Shown piece by piece: positions 1 through 7,133 of a stretch of DNA of 16,138 nt (the stretch's first letter is position 1; each line of letters opens with the position of its first letter). A program made the translations under genes and the position numbers. Source of the stretch: Pseudomonadota bacterium (GTDB lineage: Bacteria > Pseudomonadota > Gammaproteobacteria > Burkholderiales > Thiobacillaceae). Below the pieces are notes generated by a model. The model saw nothing but the letters and a program-made list of their open reading frames with translations, searched no databases and was not told the DNA's origin. Where the stretch lies: positions 1 through 16,138 of the forward strand of contig JAJZTV010000021.1 of NCBI GenBank assembly GCA_021847385.1, given 5' to 3'.

Positions 1-1
1 G

Positions 2-1228
2 CTGGCCTACCGCTTCGCCGGCCGGCTGTACGACCGCGACGCCGCCCTGAACGCGGCCATCGTGACCGCCACCGCCGTGGGCGTGAGCTTCATCGGCCGT
101 GCCGCCACCGCCGACGCGCTGCTCAATGCCGCGCTCGCCGCTGCCGTGTTCGCGCAATTCCTCTGGCTCAAGCAGGGCCGCACCCGCGACCTCTACTTCG
201 CCTGGGCCGGCATGGCGCTGGGTTTCCTGACCAAGGGGCCGGTCGCCGTTGTGATTCCTTTGCTGACCGCGCTGCTGTATCTGGCCAGCCGTGGCGAATG
301 GCCCCGCTGCCTCGGCCTGGTTACAAACAAGCGGGCCTGGTTGATCTTCGTCGCCATCGCCTTGCCCTGGTACCTCGCGGTCACCTGGGTCAAAGGGCCA
401 GGCTTTATCGAGACCTTCTTCCTCAAGCACAACGTCGGCCGCTTTGCCGGCGCGATGGAAGGCCACAGCGGCGGGCCGTTCTATTACCTGCCCGTGCTGC
501 TGGTCGCCACCCTGCCCTATTCCGGCCTGCTGCTGAGCTTGGCGAGAAAATGGCGCGAATCCTGGCGCGACGATTTCGGCCGCTATGCGCTGATCCTGTT
601 CGGCCTGGTCTTCGTCTTGGTCTCGTTCTCGGCCACCAAACTGCCGCACTACCTGCTCTATGGCCTGTCCGCCCTGCTGGTGCTGCTGGCCCATGAACTG
701 CGCGATGCGCGCAGCCGTTGGCTGCTGCTGCCCGCCCTGCTGACCTTCACCGCGCTGTATTTCCTGCCCGATCTGCTGACCGCCGAACAGGATCAGGCCA
801 AGCCGTATTACCAATCGCTGCTGGCCGACATCGACCATCACTTCGGCCAGGCTTACCGTATCTACTTCGCCGCCGCCGCCGGCATGACCGTCTTGCTCAT
901 GGCCTGGGGCCGCATCGCCATCGGCTTGCGCCTGACCGCGCTGGCCATGAGCTACGGCCTCGCCGTGGTGCTGCTGCCGGCGGCCGGCAACCTCTTGCAA
1001 GGGCCGGTCAAGGAGGCCGGCCTGCTCGCGCGCCATTTGGACACCACGGTGGTCATGGACGGCATCAACAACCCGAGCTTCAGCGTCTATGCCGGGCGCG
1101 TGGTCGAACGCCGCGCACCGCTGCCGGGCGAGGCCGTGTTTACCGTGACCGGCCATCTGGCCGATCTGCCGCCCTATGACATCATCTATATCCGCAAGGA
1201 CATCGCCTTGGTGAGGCTGCAAAAGTGA
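2..1228 (+). CDS. ArnT-like GT39 glycosyltransferase, 3' part
   Basis: This is a polytopic inner-membrane glycosyltransferase of the GT39/PMT (ArnT-like) family, which moves a sugar from a polyprenyl-phosphate donor to an envelope lipid on the periplasmic side. The reading frame is open from base 2, so the gene starts outside the window; 408 residues are visible. Family landmarks seen in order are LAYRFAG at the left edge, the acidic loop RAATADALLN, FLTKGPVA, LPWYLAV and FFLKHNVGRF, followed by PFYYLPVLL. Several long hydrophobic segments follow, then a short soluble C-terminal domain with a beta-rich look. The N-terminal part, with the usual catalytic Asp-Glu loop, is missing because of the window edge. 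The stop overlaps the GTG start of the PAP2 gene (GTGA), implying translational coupling. The family call is secure. Whether the sugar is aminoarabinose or another one cannot be read from the sequence. Confidence 0.88.
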   Translation: MAYRFAGRLYDRDAALNAAIVTATAVGVSFIGRAATADALLNAALAAAVFAQFLWLKQGRTRDLYFAWAGMALGFLTKGPVAVVIPLLTALLYLASRGEWPRCLGLVTNKRAWLIFVAIALPWYLAVTWVKGPGFIETFFLKHNVGRFAGAMEGHSGGPFYYLPVLLVATLPYSGLLLSLARKWRESWRDDFGRYALILFGLVFVLVSFSATKLPHYLLYGLSALLVLLAHELRDARSRWLLLPALLTFTALYFLPDLLTAEQDQAKPYYQSLLADIDHHFGQAYRIYFAAAAGMTVLLMAWGRIAIGLRLTALAMSYGLAVVLLPAAGNLLQGPVKEAGLLARHLDTTVVMDGINNPSFSVYAGRVVERRAPLPGEAVFTVTGHLADLPPYDIIYIRKDIALVRLQK

Positions 1229-1977
1229 CGGGGCCGATGCGGATCTGGCTCGTCCCCGCCCTCGCCGTGTCCGGTCTGGCCGCGCTCTATCTCGGCCCCG
1301 GCAATCAGGCCGCGTTCCTCGCCGTCAATCACGCGGCCGCCGCATTGCCGGCCGCGCTTTGGGCCAACCTCACGGCCGTGGGCGACACCCTGGTCGCCTT
1401 CGCGTTGCTCTTGCCTTTCGCGCGGCGCCGGCCGGACATCGCGGCGGCGGTGTTGCTGGCCGTCTTGCTTACTCTGGCCTATGTCCATGGGATCAAAAAT
1501 CTCGTGGCCATGCCACGGCCGGTTGCCGTGCTCGACCATGCCGCCTTTACCGTGATTGGCCCCGCGCTGAAGGCCGGTGCCTTTCCGTCCGGTCACACCG
1601 CGACGGCCTTCGCGCTGGTGGCGCTGCTCGGCGCGCAACTGCCGTGGCGGCAATTGACGCCGTTGCTGCTGCTCGCCGCGCTGGTCGGCATCTCGCGCAT
1701 CGCGGTCGGCGCGCACTGGCCGGCCGATGTGTTGGCCGGGGCCGCCGGCGGCTGGCTGGCCGGTTTGGCCGGCACCGCCTTGGCGCAGCGCTGGCAGGTG
1801 CTGCATCACCCCGCGCTGTGCCGTACGGTACAGGCCATCTTGATCGCCGGCGCGGTCTGGCTGTTCACCGGCTACGACAGCCATTACCCCGATGCCCGGC
1901 GTTTGGAACAGGCCGCCGCCTTCGCCGGCATCGTGTTGTTCTTCCGGCCCGTGCAGGGAAAGCCGCGCGATGACTGA
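1225..1977 (+). CDS. PAP2-family lipid phosphatase
   Basis: This 250-aa integral membrane phosphatase belongs to the type 2 phosphatidic acid phosphatase family. All three catalytic motifs are visible: K91-x6-R98-P99 (KNLVAMPRP), P121-S-G-H124, and S157-R158-x5-H164-x3-D168 (SRIAVGAHWPAD). About six hydrophobic helices surround them. The enzyme uses a phospho-histidine intermediate (H164) to remove phosphate from lipid phosphates or pyrophosphates such as undecaprenyl-PP, phosphatidylglycerol-phosphate or lipid A. The chosen start is GTG at 1225, which overlaps the upstream stop by four bases; an ATG four codons later is an alternative. The gene ends 8 bp inside the next glycosyltransferase gene. 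Lying between two polyprenyl-phosphate-sugar transferases, a role in carrier recycling or in dephosphorylating the acceptor lipid is a reasonable inference. The exact substrate is unknown. Confidence 0.88.
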   Translation: MTGPMRIWLVPALAVSGLAALYLGPGNQAAFLAVNHAAAALPAALWANLTAVGDTLVAFALLLPFARRRPDIAAAVLLAVLLTLAYVHGIKNLVAMPRPVAVLDHAAFTVIGPALKAGAFPSGHTATAFALVALLGAQLPWRQLTPLLLLAALVGISRIAVGAHWPADVLAGAAGGWLAGLAGTALAQRWQVLHHPALCRTVQAILIAGAVWLFTGYDSHYPDARRLEQAAAFAGIVLFFRPVQGKPRDD

Positions 1978-3436
1978 GCAGCTACGCTACGGCCTGCGGC
2001 TTGGGCTGATCCTGCTGGCGCTGATCGCCTACCGCATCGTCGCCGGCCAACTGGTTCAACTCGAACTCTACGGCGACGAGGCCTATTACTTTGGCTGGGC
2101 CCAATCGTTGGAGTGGGGCTATTACTCCAAACCGCCGATGGTGGCTTGGCTGATCTGGCTCGGCAGCCATCTCTGCGGCGAGGCCGAGGGCTGTCTGCGG
2201 CTCGGCGCCGTGCTGCTTTACCCGGCCACCGCCTGGCTGCTCTACCTGCTCGGCAGCCGGCTGTTCGCGCCGCGCGTCGGTTTTTGGGCCGCGCTGACCT
2301 ATGTCACCCTGCCGATGGTCTCGCTCGGCAGTTGGTTCATCACCACCGATGCCGCCTTGCTGTTTTTCTGGACCCTGGCCCTGTATAGCTTGATCCGCGC
2401 GCTCGACGGCAACCATTGGCGCGATTGGCTCTTGCTCGGCCTCGCCCTCGGCCTGGGCGGCCTGTCGAAATACAGCATGGTCTTCTTCGGCGTCGGCGGC
2501 CTTGCCCTGCTGGCGCTGAATGCCGAAACCCGGCGGCAACTGAAAAATCCCCGGCTGCACGCCGCCATCGCGCTGGCCTTCCTGATCTTTTTGCCCAATC
2601 TGCTCTGGAATGCGCAGCACCAATTCGTCAGCCTCGAGCACACGGCGGAGATTTCGCGCCTGGATCGGGCATTGTTCCACCCCGACAAGTTGGCGGAATT
2701 CCTCGGTGCGCAGTTTGTCGTGCTCGGCCCGATCCTGTTCGCGGTCTTCGCCCATCTCGCCATGCGCCGCGGCCCGCACCTGGTATCGGATCACCGCTAT
2801 GTGCTCTTATTCGCCTTCAGCGCGCCGGTGCTGGCCTTGTTCATCCTGCTCGCCTTCCTGACCCATGCCTTCGCGAACTGGGGGGCGATGGCCTATCCGG
2901 CGGCCACCTTGCTGGTCACGGCCTGGTGGCTCGCGCGCAATCGCTTGCATTGGCTGAAAGCCGCGATCGCCGTCAACGTCGCGATCATGCTTGGCCTCTA
3001 CCACTATCACGCGCTGGCGCACATGGCCGGTATCGAGCTGACGCGGAAGAGCGACCCCTATTCGCGCGTGAGCGGCTGGCGCGCGCTGGGACAAGAGGCC
3101 GGCAAGATATTGGCCGCACACCCCACGGCCCGGCTCATTTCCGACGACCGCAAGCTGCTGGCCGAGCTGATCTATTACGTGCGACCGCACCCCTTCGATG
3201 CCTCGATCTACAACCCGAGCGGGATGATCGGCGACCAATACGCGCTGAAACACGACCTCAAGCTGGCGCCGCAGGGCGAATTCATCTTCATCGGCGAGCA
3301 TGCCGATGCCGCGCGACTCGCGCGTGAATTCGCCGAAGTGGAGCCGCTGGGCACGATCCGCATCTCGCTCTACCGCAATTACGCGCGCACGGCCGAGGCC
3401 TATCGACTGCGCGATTTCAAGGGCTATACCCCATAA
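1970..3436 (+). CDS. GT39-family membrane glycosyltransferase
   Basis: This 488-aa polytopic membrane protein resembles GT39/PMT_2 glycosyltransferases. The first periplasmic loop carries the expected acidic pair D36-E37 (LYGDEAYY), followed by YYSKPPMVAW, a signature shared by bacterial dolichyl-phosphate-mannose-type transferases. Further landmarks are FITTDAALLFFW (second loop), GLSKYSMVFF and FLPNLLWN. Roughly ten hydrophobic helices are followed by a soluble C-terminal tail from about residue 360. The reading frame extends upstream to 1892, but the start at 1970 is preferred: the 26 extra residues are not family-like, AGGGA lies 10 nt before the ATG, and the ATG overlaps the end of the PAP2 gene by 8 bp as expected in an operon. 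The donor is expected to be a polyprenyl-phosphate sugar. The acceptor is unknown but is probably lipid A or another envelope glycolipid. Confidence 0.87.
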   Translation: MTEQLRYGLRLGLILLALIAYRIVAGQLVQLELYGDEAYYFGWAQSLEWGYYSKPPMVAWLIWLGSHLCGEAEGCLRLGAVLLYPATAWLLYLLGSRLFAPRVGFWAALTYVTLPMVSLGSWFITTDAALLFFWTLALYSLIRALDGNHWRDWLLLGLALGLGGLSKYSMVFFGVGGLALLALNAETRRQLKNPRLHAAIALAFLIFLPNLLWNAQHQFVSLEHTAEISRLDRALFHPDKLAEFLGAQFVVLGPILFAVFAHLAMRRGPHLVSDHRYVLLFAFSAPVLALFILLAFLTHAFANWGAMAYPAATLLVTAWWLARNRLHWLKAAIAVNVAIMLGLYHYHALAHMAGIELTRKSDPYSRVSGWRALGQEAGKILAAHPTARLISDDRKLLAELIYYVRPHPFDASIYNPSGMIGDQYALKHDLKLAPQGEFIFIGEHADAARLAREFAEVEPLGTIRISLYRNYARTAEAYRLRDFKGYTP

Positions 3437-3437
3437 C

Positions 3438-3614
3438 CTGGCTACGCCGATATGGCCTGTAGCCTCCTTCCTGGCCGCCGGCCTGCTGTTCCTGCTCGTA
3501 CCGGAAATCGATTTGTGGGCGAGCGGCGTGTTCTATATTGTGTATTTCAGCGCCTGGATCTTGCACCGCTGGCTCTATGCCAGAGCAACGTCACTGGACA
3601 AGGAATTGCCATGA
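3438..3614 (+). pseudogene. Possible remnant of a PAP2-type membrane phosphatase
   Basis: This short open stretch immediately follows the glycosyltransferase stop and reads PVASFLAAGLLFLLVPEIDLW, then ASGVFY, then a second hydrophobic/aromatic stretch, FSAWILHRWLYARA. The VPEIDLWASGVFY segment resembles the N-terminus of many proteobacterial PAP2 phosphatases (first helix, then a P-x-[LI]-D-L-x-x-S-x-x-F-Y pattern). The middle, including all catalytic motifs, is absent, as if an internal deletion had joined the first helix to a last helix. There is no ATG at a sensible place; CTG at 3438 is only a nominal start. The end overlaps the ATG of the following lipoprotein gene (ATGA), so the residual ORF may still be translated as a coupled leader or as a 58-aa two-helix protein. 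It could also be an intact small membrane protein. Confidence 0.4.
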
Positions 3615-4030
3615 AAACTACCCGTATCGTCCTATTGATCGCTACCGCCCTCGGCCTTGCCGCATGCGCGACCGCGCAAACCAGGGAAGTGGACATTGGT
3701 GTAAGGGGCAAGGAGCAAAGCATTCGCATCGTCTTCAGCGATCATGACCGGAATCTGATCCGCGATTACTATTCCACCCGTGCTAAACACGTACCGCCGG
3801 GCTTGGCCAAGAAGGGCAAGATTCCGCCCGGCCATGCCATGCAGATCGAGCGCTGGGGCAAGCTGCCTCCTGGCATTGCCAGCCGCCCCTTGCCCGACGA
3901 TCTGGAACGGCGGCTCTCCGCCCTGCCCGAAGGCTATGCCCGCATCGCCATCGGTGCGGATATTGGCATTCTGGACACCCGAACCCGGGTTATCGTCGAC
4001 CTCATCAAAGACATCGCCAGCGACGATTGA
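3611..4030 (+). CDS. CigR/RcnB-like lipoprotein
   Basis: This 139-aa protein has a lipoprotein signal peptide: KTTR, a hydrophobic core, then lipobox LAAC with the lipidated Cys at residue 19. The mature part carries the pattern of the RcnB/CigR family: a beta strand (IRIVFSDHDRNLIRDYYS, about 38-55), then PPGLAKKGKIPPG (62-74), LPPGIA (85-90) followed by RPLPDDLERRL, and a C-terminal segment GADIGILDTRTRVIVDLI. RcnB is a periplasmic factor linked to nickel/cobalt homeostasis, and CigR-type proteins are exported inner-membrane-associated factors; neither role can be assigned here. ATG at 3611 is chosen because AAGGA lies 6 nt upstream and the signal peptide begins there; the frame open to 3452 has no signal-like sequence. 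It overlaps the upstream remnant ORF by 4 bp and is probably the last gene of the envelope operon. Confidence 0.75.
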   Translation: MKTTRIVLLIATALGLAACATAQTREVDIGVRGKEQSIRIVFSDHDRNLIRDYYSTRAKHVPPGLAKKGKIPPGHAMQIERWGKLPPGIASRPLPDDLERRLSALPEGYARIAIGADIGILDTRTRVIVDLIKDIASDD

Positions 4031-4144
4031 CCAGCGCTGGCAGGCCGTAGTCAACCCACCGATTCCCCTGCCCTAAGCAGGCCTATACCGGTTTTGGCCT
4101 TGGCTTAAGGTTAAAATGCTTGGCATTCCCACGTAGGCTCCAAT
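4031..4144. other. Intergenic region before the nitroreductase gene
   Basis: This 114-bp gap contains the 10-bp palindrome CCAGCGCTGG directly after the lipoprotein stop, without a following T-run, and a TAAAAT hexamer at 4112-4117. I see no RNA gene or small ORF in it. Confidence 0.5.
4112..4117 (+). promoter_or_regulatory. Candidate -10 hexamer for the nitroreductase gene
   Basis: GGTTAAAATGC matches the TATAAT consensus at five of six positions (TAAAAT) 27 bp before the ATG. No good -35 element is seen at 16-18 bp. The same GGTA(A/G)AAT-like sequence precedes two other genes in this window. Confidence 0.3.
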
Positions 4145-4753
4145 ATGAAGCATCAGCTTGCCGAGATTTTTCATCGCCGTTTCGCCTGTCATCTATTCGA
4201 AAGCGAGCGCGCAATCCCTGCCGCCGATCTTGAATACATCCTCGAGGCCGGCCGCCTGTCGCCGTCGTCCTTCGGCCTAGAGCCCTGGAAATTCGTCGTC
4301 GTGCAATCGCACGATCTGAAACTTGCGTTGCAAACCGCTTGCTTCCAGCAAACCCAGGTCGGTACGGCAAGCGCAGTGATCGTGATCCTGGCCAAACTGG
4401 CGGAACTGTCACCCGACAGCGAATATGCCCAGCGCCTGCTTGCGCGCGAATATCCAGGTGATCAATACGCCATGGCGCTGGCGAACTACCGAAATTTCTG
4501 CGCCGCAACCGATCTGCGCGCCTGGAGCGTGACCCAATGCCACATCGCGGCGGCCAATATGATGACCGCCGTGACCGCGCTCGGCCTCGACTCCTGCGCC
4601 ATCGGCGGTTTCCTGCCGGATCAGGTAAAACAGGTCTTGCACCTCGACCCCGCCCAGTACGAGGTCGCCCTCGTCCTGCCCATCGGTTACTGCGCCGAGA
4701 CAGCGCACGAGAAGCGCCGGCTACCGTTGACCGACCTAGTCGACTACCGCTGA
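4145..4753 (+). CDS. Nitroreductase-family FMN oxidoreductase
   Basis: This 202-aa protein has the nitroreductase fold: an N-terminal RRF-x4-F motif (residues 11-18; FMN phosphate contacts in the family are made by an RR/RxS-type motif here), then SPSSFGLEPWKFVVV (39-53), which is the typical flavin-cradling loop. The second half carries a helix with AAANMMTAVTALGLDSCAIGGF and ends in a PIGYCAE strand followed by RLPL. Family members are cytosolic homodimers using NAD(P)H to reduce nitroaromatics, quinones or flavins. The usual family length is about 180-220 aa, so the gene looks complete. The stop and the start of the DUF455 gene share a base (TGATG), indicating coupled translation. The physiological substrate is not evident. 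Confidence 0.87.
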   Translation: MKHQLAEIFHRRFACHLFESERAIPAADLEYILEAGRLSPSSFGLEPWKFVVVQSHDLKLALQTACFQQTQVGTASAVIVILAKLAELSPDSEYAQRLLAREYPGDQYAMALANYRNFCAATDLRAWSVTQCHIAAANMMTAVTALGLDSCAIGGFLPDQVKQVLHLDPAQYEVALVLPIGYCAETAHEKRRLPLTDLVDYR

Positions 4754-5559
4754 TGTCCGATGTTGGCAACGTCCATGTCGCGGCCCGAGCCGTGCTGGCC
4801 GAGCACGATGTCGAGACGAAACTGAAGGGCGCCGCGCAGCTCTGGACCGGCTGGAATGCCGGCCAGCTCGCGGCGGCCGATTCCGCCGAAGCCATCCCGC
4901 ACGACTGCGCCGGCCGGCCCGAACGGCCGCCCTTGGTGCCGCCCAATCAACTGGCCAAGCGCACGCTGCGCGACCGCGAGGGCCACGCCGCGCTGATCCA
5001 CGCCCTGGCCCATATCGAATTCAACGCGATCAACCTCGCGCTCGACGCCGTCTGCCGCTACCCCGGCCTGCCCGCCGCGTTCTACCGCGACTGGCTGCAA
5101 GTGGCGGCGGAAGAGGCCTATCACTTCGGGCTGCTGCGCGACCACCTGCGCGCCCTCGGCTACGATTACGGCGACTTCCCCGCGCACGACGGCCTAATGC
5201 AGATGGCGCGCGACACCGCGGCCGACCCGCTGGCGCGCATGGCCCTGGTGCCGCGGCTGCTGGAGGCGCGCGGCCTGGACGCCACGCCGGCGATTCAGCA
5301 AAAACTGCGCGGCTATGGCGATGCCGCCGGCGCCGCCATCCTCGACATCATCCTCGCCGACGAGGTCGGCCACGTCGCCGCCGGCGACCGCTGGTTCCGC
5401 CACTTCTGCAAGGTGCGCAGCCTTGAGCCCGAGACGGTCTATCGAGAATTGCTAGCGCGATACCAAGCGCCAAAGTTGCGCCGGCCGGTGAATACCGCCG
5501 CTCGGCTGCGAGCCGGTTTCAGCGCAGCGGAATTGGACGCGTTGCTAGGGCAGGGCTGA
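4753..5559 (+). CDS. DUF455 ferritin-like protein
   Basis: This 268-aa protein of the DUF455 family has a ferritin-like four-helix arrangement and a plausible carboxylate-bridged diiron site. Candidate ligands visible in sequence are E89 (AHIEFNAI), E121 and H124 (EEAYHF), E171 (LLEARGL), and E204 and H207 (DEVGHV). This matches the E / ExxH / E / ExxH pattern of diiron ferritin-like proteins such as the tRNA hydroxylase MiaE, but substrate and activity of DUF455 are not established. The frame is open upstream to 4537, but ATG 4753 is chosen because it overlaps the nitroreductase stop (TGATG) and the upstream residues are an arginine-rich shadow of that gene. Coupling to a flavin reductase-like enzyme suggests that the nitroreductase could supply electrons to the diiron centre; that is inference. 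The 3' end overlaps the convergent pgl gene by 15 bp. Confidence 0.83.
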   Translation: MSDVGNVHVAARAVLAEHDVETKLKGAAQLWTGWNAGQLAAADSAEAIPHDCAGRPERPPLVPPNQLAKRTLRDREGHAALIHALAHIEFNAINLALDAVCRYPGLPAAFYRDWLQVAAEEAYHFGLLRDHLRALGYDYGDFPAHDGLMQMARDTAADPLARMALVPRLLEARGLDATPAIQQKLRGYGDAAGAAILDIILADEVGHVAAGDRWFRHFCKVRSLEPETVYRELLARYQAPKLRRPVNTAARLRAGFSAAELDALLGQG

Positions 5560-6231
5560 TTCCTGGTCGAGCAAGACATCGGCGCCGTAAGCCGGACGAA
5601 TGGCCGCTGCCGGCACAGCAACGCCCCCCCGCCAGGCCTTGACCGCCTCGCGCTTGCCCGCGCCCGCCACCAGGAACAGCACCGCCTCGGCTCGACTCAG
5701 TTTTCGGGCCGATAGGCTGACCCGTTCGGGCGGCGGCTTGGGCGCATCGGATACGGCTAGGACATCCGGCGCATCGATGGCCTCGCCCCAATCGTGGTCG
5801 GGGAACAGGCTGGCGGTATGGCCGTCCTCGCCGATGCCGAGCAGGACCAGATCGAAGCTGCCGATACCGCTTAGGTCCCGGCCATAACTTTCGGCGGCGG
5901 CCACAGCCCCCTGCTCGACCGGGATGCGGTGGATGTTCTGCTCAGGGATGTCGACCCGGGACAACCAGGCATCGAAGGCCATGCGGCTGTTGCACTCGGG
6001 GTCGCTCGGCGGCAAGCAGCGCTCGTCGCCGAACCAGACCTGCCAATGCGCCCAGTCGTGGCGTTCCTGCGCGAGTTGCTCGTAGACCTTGCGCGGCGTG
6101 GCGCCGCCGGCCAGCACGATATGGAACACCCCCCGCTCCCGTAGCGCCCGCGCCTCGGCCGCCTGGACGTAGGCCACGGCCTGGCGCAGCCAGTCCGCAT
6201 CACCTTGTGCCACATGCCAACGCGTTTCCAT
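5545..6231 (-). CDS. pgl: 6-phosphogluconolactonase
   Basis: This 228-aa protein of the DevB/SOL family hydrolyses 6-phosphoglucono-1,5-lactone to 6-phosphogluconate in the oxidative pentose phosphate and Entner-Doudoroff routes, in the cytosol. The diagnostic motifs are all present: LAGGATPRKVYE (about 40-51), the GDER box (68-71) followed by PPSDPECNSRM, and GIGEDGHTASLFP (132-144), where the conserved Asp/His pair participates in lactone hydrolysis. Length matches the family. On its own strand GGGGAG lies just before the ATG, supporting the start. It is not clustered with zwf or edd here; it sits convergent to the DUF455 gene (15-bp overlap of 3' ends) and divergent from the exonuclease gene across a 56-bp gap. 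Confidence 0.93.
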   Translation of the reverse strand: METRWHVAQGDADWLRQAVAYVQAAEARALRERGVFHIVLAGGATPRKVYEQLAQERHDWAHWQVWFGDERCLPPSDPECNSRMAFDAWLSRVDIPEQNIHRIPVEQGAVAAAESYGRDLSGIGSFDLVLLGIGEDGHTASLFPDHDWGEAIDAPDVLAVSDAPKPPPERVSLSARKLSRAEAVLFLVAGAGKREAVKAWRGGVAVPAAAIRPAYGADVLLDQESALP

Positions 6232-6254
6232 AGCTCCCCCCTGCCCTGAACGGG

Positions 6255-6260
6255 TAAAAT
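6255..6260 (+). promoter_or_regulatory. Candidate -10 hexamer for the exonuclease gene
   Basis: CGGGTAAAATTACACC contains TAAAAT 27 bp before the ATG of the exonuclease gene, inside the 56-bp region shared with the divergent pgl gene. No recognisable -35 is present, so this is a motif-level call only. Confidence 0.3.
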
Positions 6261-6287
6261 TACACCCTTTTTGCGACAGGGTCAGCC

Positions 6288-7064
6288 ATGACGCCGGTTT
6301 TAATCTTCGACATCGAAACCATCCCCGACATCGAAGGGCTGCGCCGCCTGTACGACGTGAGCCCGGACACCTCCGATCACGACGTCGGCGAAATGGCCCT
6401 GCTGTTCCGCCGGCAGAAGACCGGCTCCGACTTCCTGCCGCTGCATCTGCATCGCGTGGTCACCATCTCCTGCGCGCTGCGCTCGAAGGACGGCTTCAAG
6501 GTCTTTTCGCTGTCCGAGCCCGATGCGGCCGAGGCCGAAATCGTCCAGCGTTTCTTCGACGGCATCGAGAAATACACGCCGCAGATCGTGTCCTGGAACG
6601 GCGGCGGTTTCGACCTGCCGGTGCTGCACTACCGCGCCATGCGCCACAAGGTGACCGCGCCGCGCTATTGGGACATGGGCGAGGACGACAAGGAGTTCAA
6701 GTGGAACAACTACATCAGCCGCTACCACACCCGGCACCTGGACCTGATGGACCTGCTGGCGATGTACCAGCCGCGCGCCAACGCGCCGCTGGATGACCTG
6801 GCCAAGCTGTTCGGCTTTCCAGGCAAGCTGGGCATGGACGGCAGCAAGGTCTGGGACGCCTACCAAGCCGGCCAGATCGCCGCGATCCGCGACTACTGCG
6901 AGACCGATGTCGCCAACACCTATCTGGTCTACCTGCGTTTCCAATTGATGCGCGGTGCGCTGAGCAACGAGCAGTACGAGCGTGAGCTGCAAGTGGTGCG
7001 CGACACCCTTGGCGGCATCGGCGCCGAGCACTGGAAAGAATTCCTCGCGGCCTGGCAGGACTGA
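6288..7064 (+). CDS. 3'-5' exonuclease, DNA_pol_B_exo2/WlaX type
   Basis: This 258-aa DEDDy-type exonuclease belongs to the family sometimes annotated as predicted 3'-5' exonuclease related to the exonuclease domain of family B polymerases (PF10108). The catalytic motifs are visible: Exo I D8-I-E10 (FDIETIPD), Exo II around N104-D109 (SWNGGGFDLP), and Exo III Y203-x3-D207 (DYCETD). The family acts on nucleic acid 3' ends using two metal ions held by these acids; the cellular substrate has not been clearly defined. Despite the historical WlaX name it has no sugar-related feature. Start at 6288 is supported by AGGG about 10 nt upstream and by alignment of the DIET motif near the N-terminus. It lies 69 bp before rlmD, separated by an inverted repeat. 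Confidence 0.85.
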   Translation: MTPVLIFDIETIPDIEGLRRLYDVSPDTSDHDVGEMALLFRRQKTGSDFLPLHLHRVVTISCALRSKDGFKVFSLSEPDAAEAEIVQRFFDGIEKYTPQIVSWNGGGFDLPVLHYRAMRHKVTAPRYWDMGEDDKEFKWNNYISRYHTRHLDLMDLLAMYQPRANAPLDDLAKLFGFPGKLGMDGSKVWDAYQAGQIAAIRDYCETDVANTYLVYLRFQLMRGALSNEQYERELQVVRDTLGGIGAEHWKEFLAAWQD

Positions 7065-7066
7065 TC

Positions 7067-7120
7067 CGTAGGGTGCGTTCCACGCACCACTAACAATCGG
7101 TGCGCACAGCGCACCCTACG
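7067..7120. repeat. REP-like inverted repeat between exonuclease and rlmD
   Basis: Two 22-bp arms (7067-7088 and 7099-7120) form an inverted repeat with a 10-bp spacer. The outer CGTAGGGTGCG and the inner CGCACC are perfectly complementary to the other arm, with a few mismatches between them. Sequences of the form TAGGGTGCG...CGCACC are well known as dispersed intergenic repeats in Beta- and Gammaproteobacteria. It fills almost the whole gap between the two genes. There is no T-run after it, so it is not a canonical terminator, though its RNA would fold into a strong hairpin just ahead of rlmD. Confidence 0.8.
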
Positions 7121-7133
7121 TAGAACATCAAGC

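Noticed and set aside
1892..1969. Upstream extension of the second GT39 gene.
   Set aside because: The extra 26 residues are Pro/Ser-rich shadow sequence of the PAP2 gene; ATG 1970 has a ribosome binding site and the normal family N-terminus.
4031..4040. CCAGCGCTGG as a terminator after the lipoprotein gene.
   Set aside because: The palindrome has no loop and no following T-run, so it would not form an intrinsic terminator.
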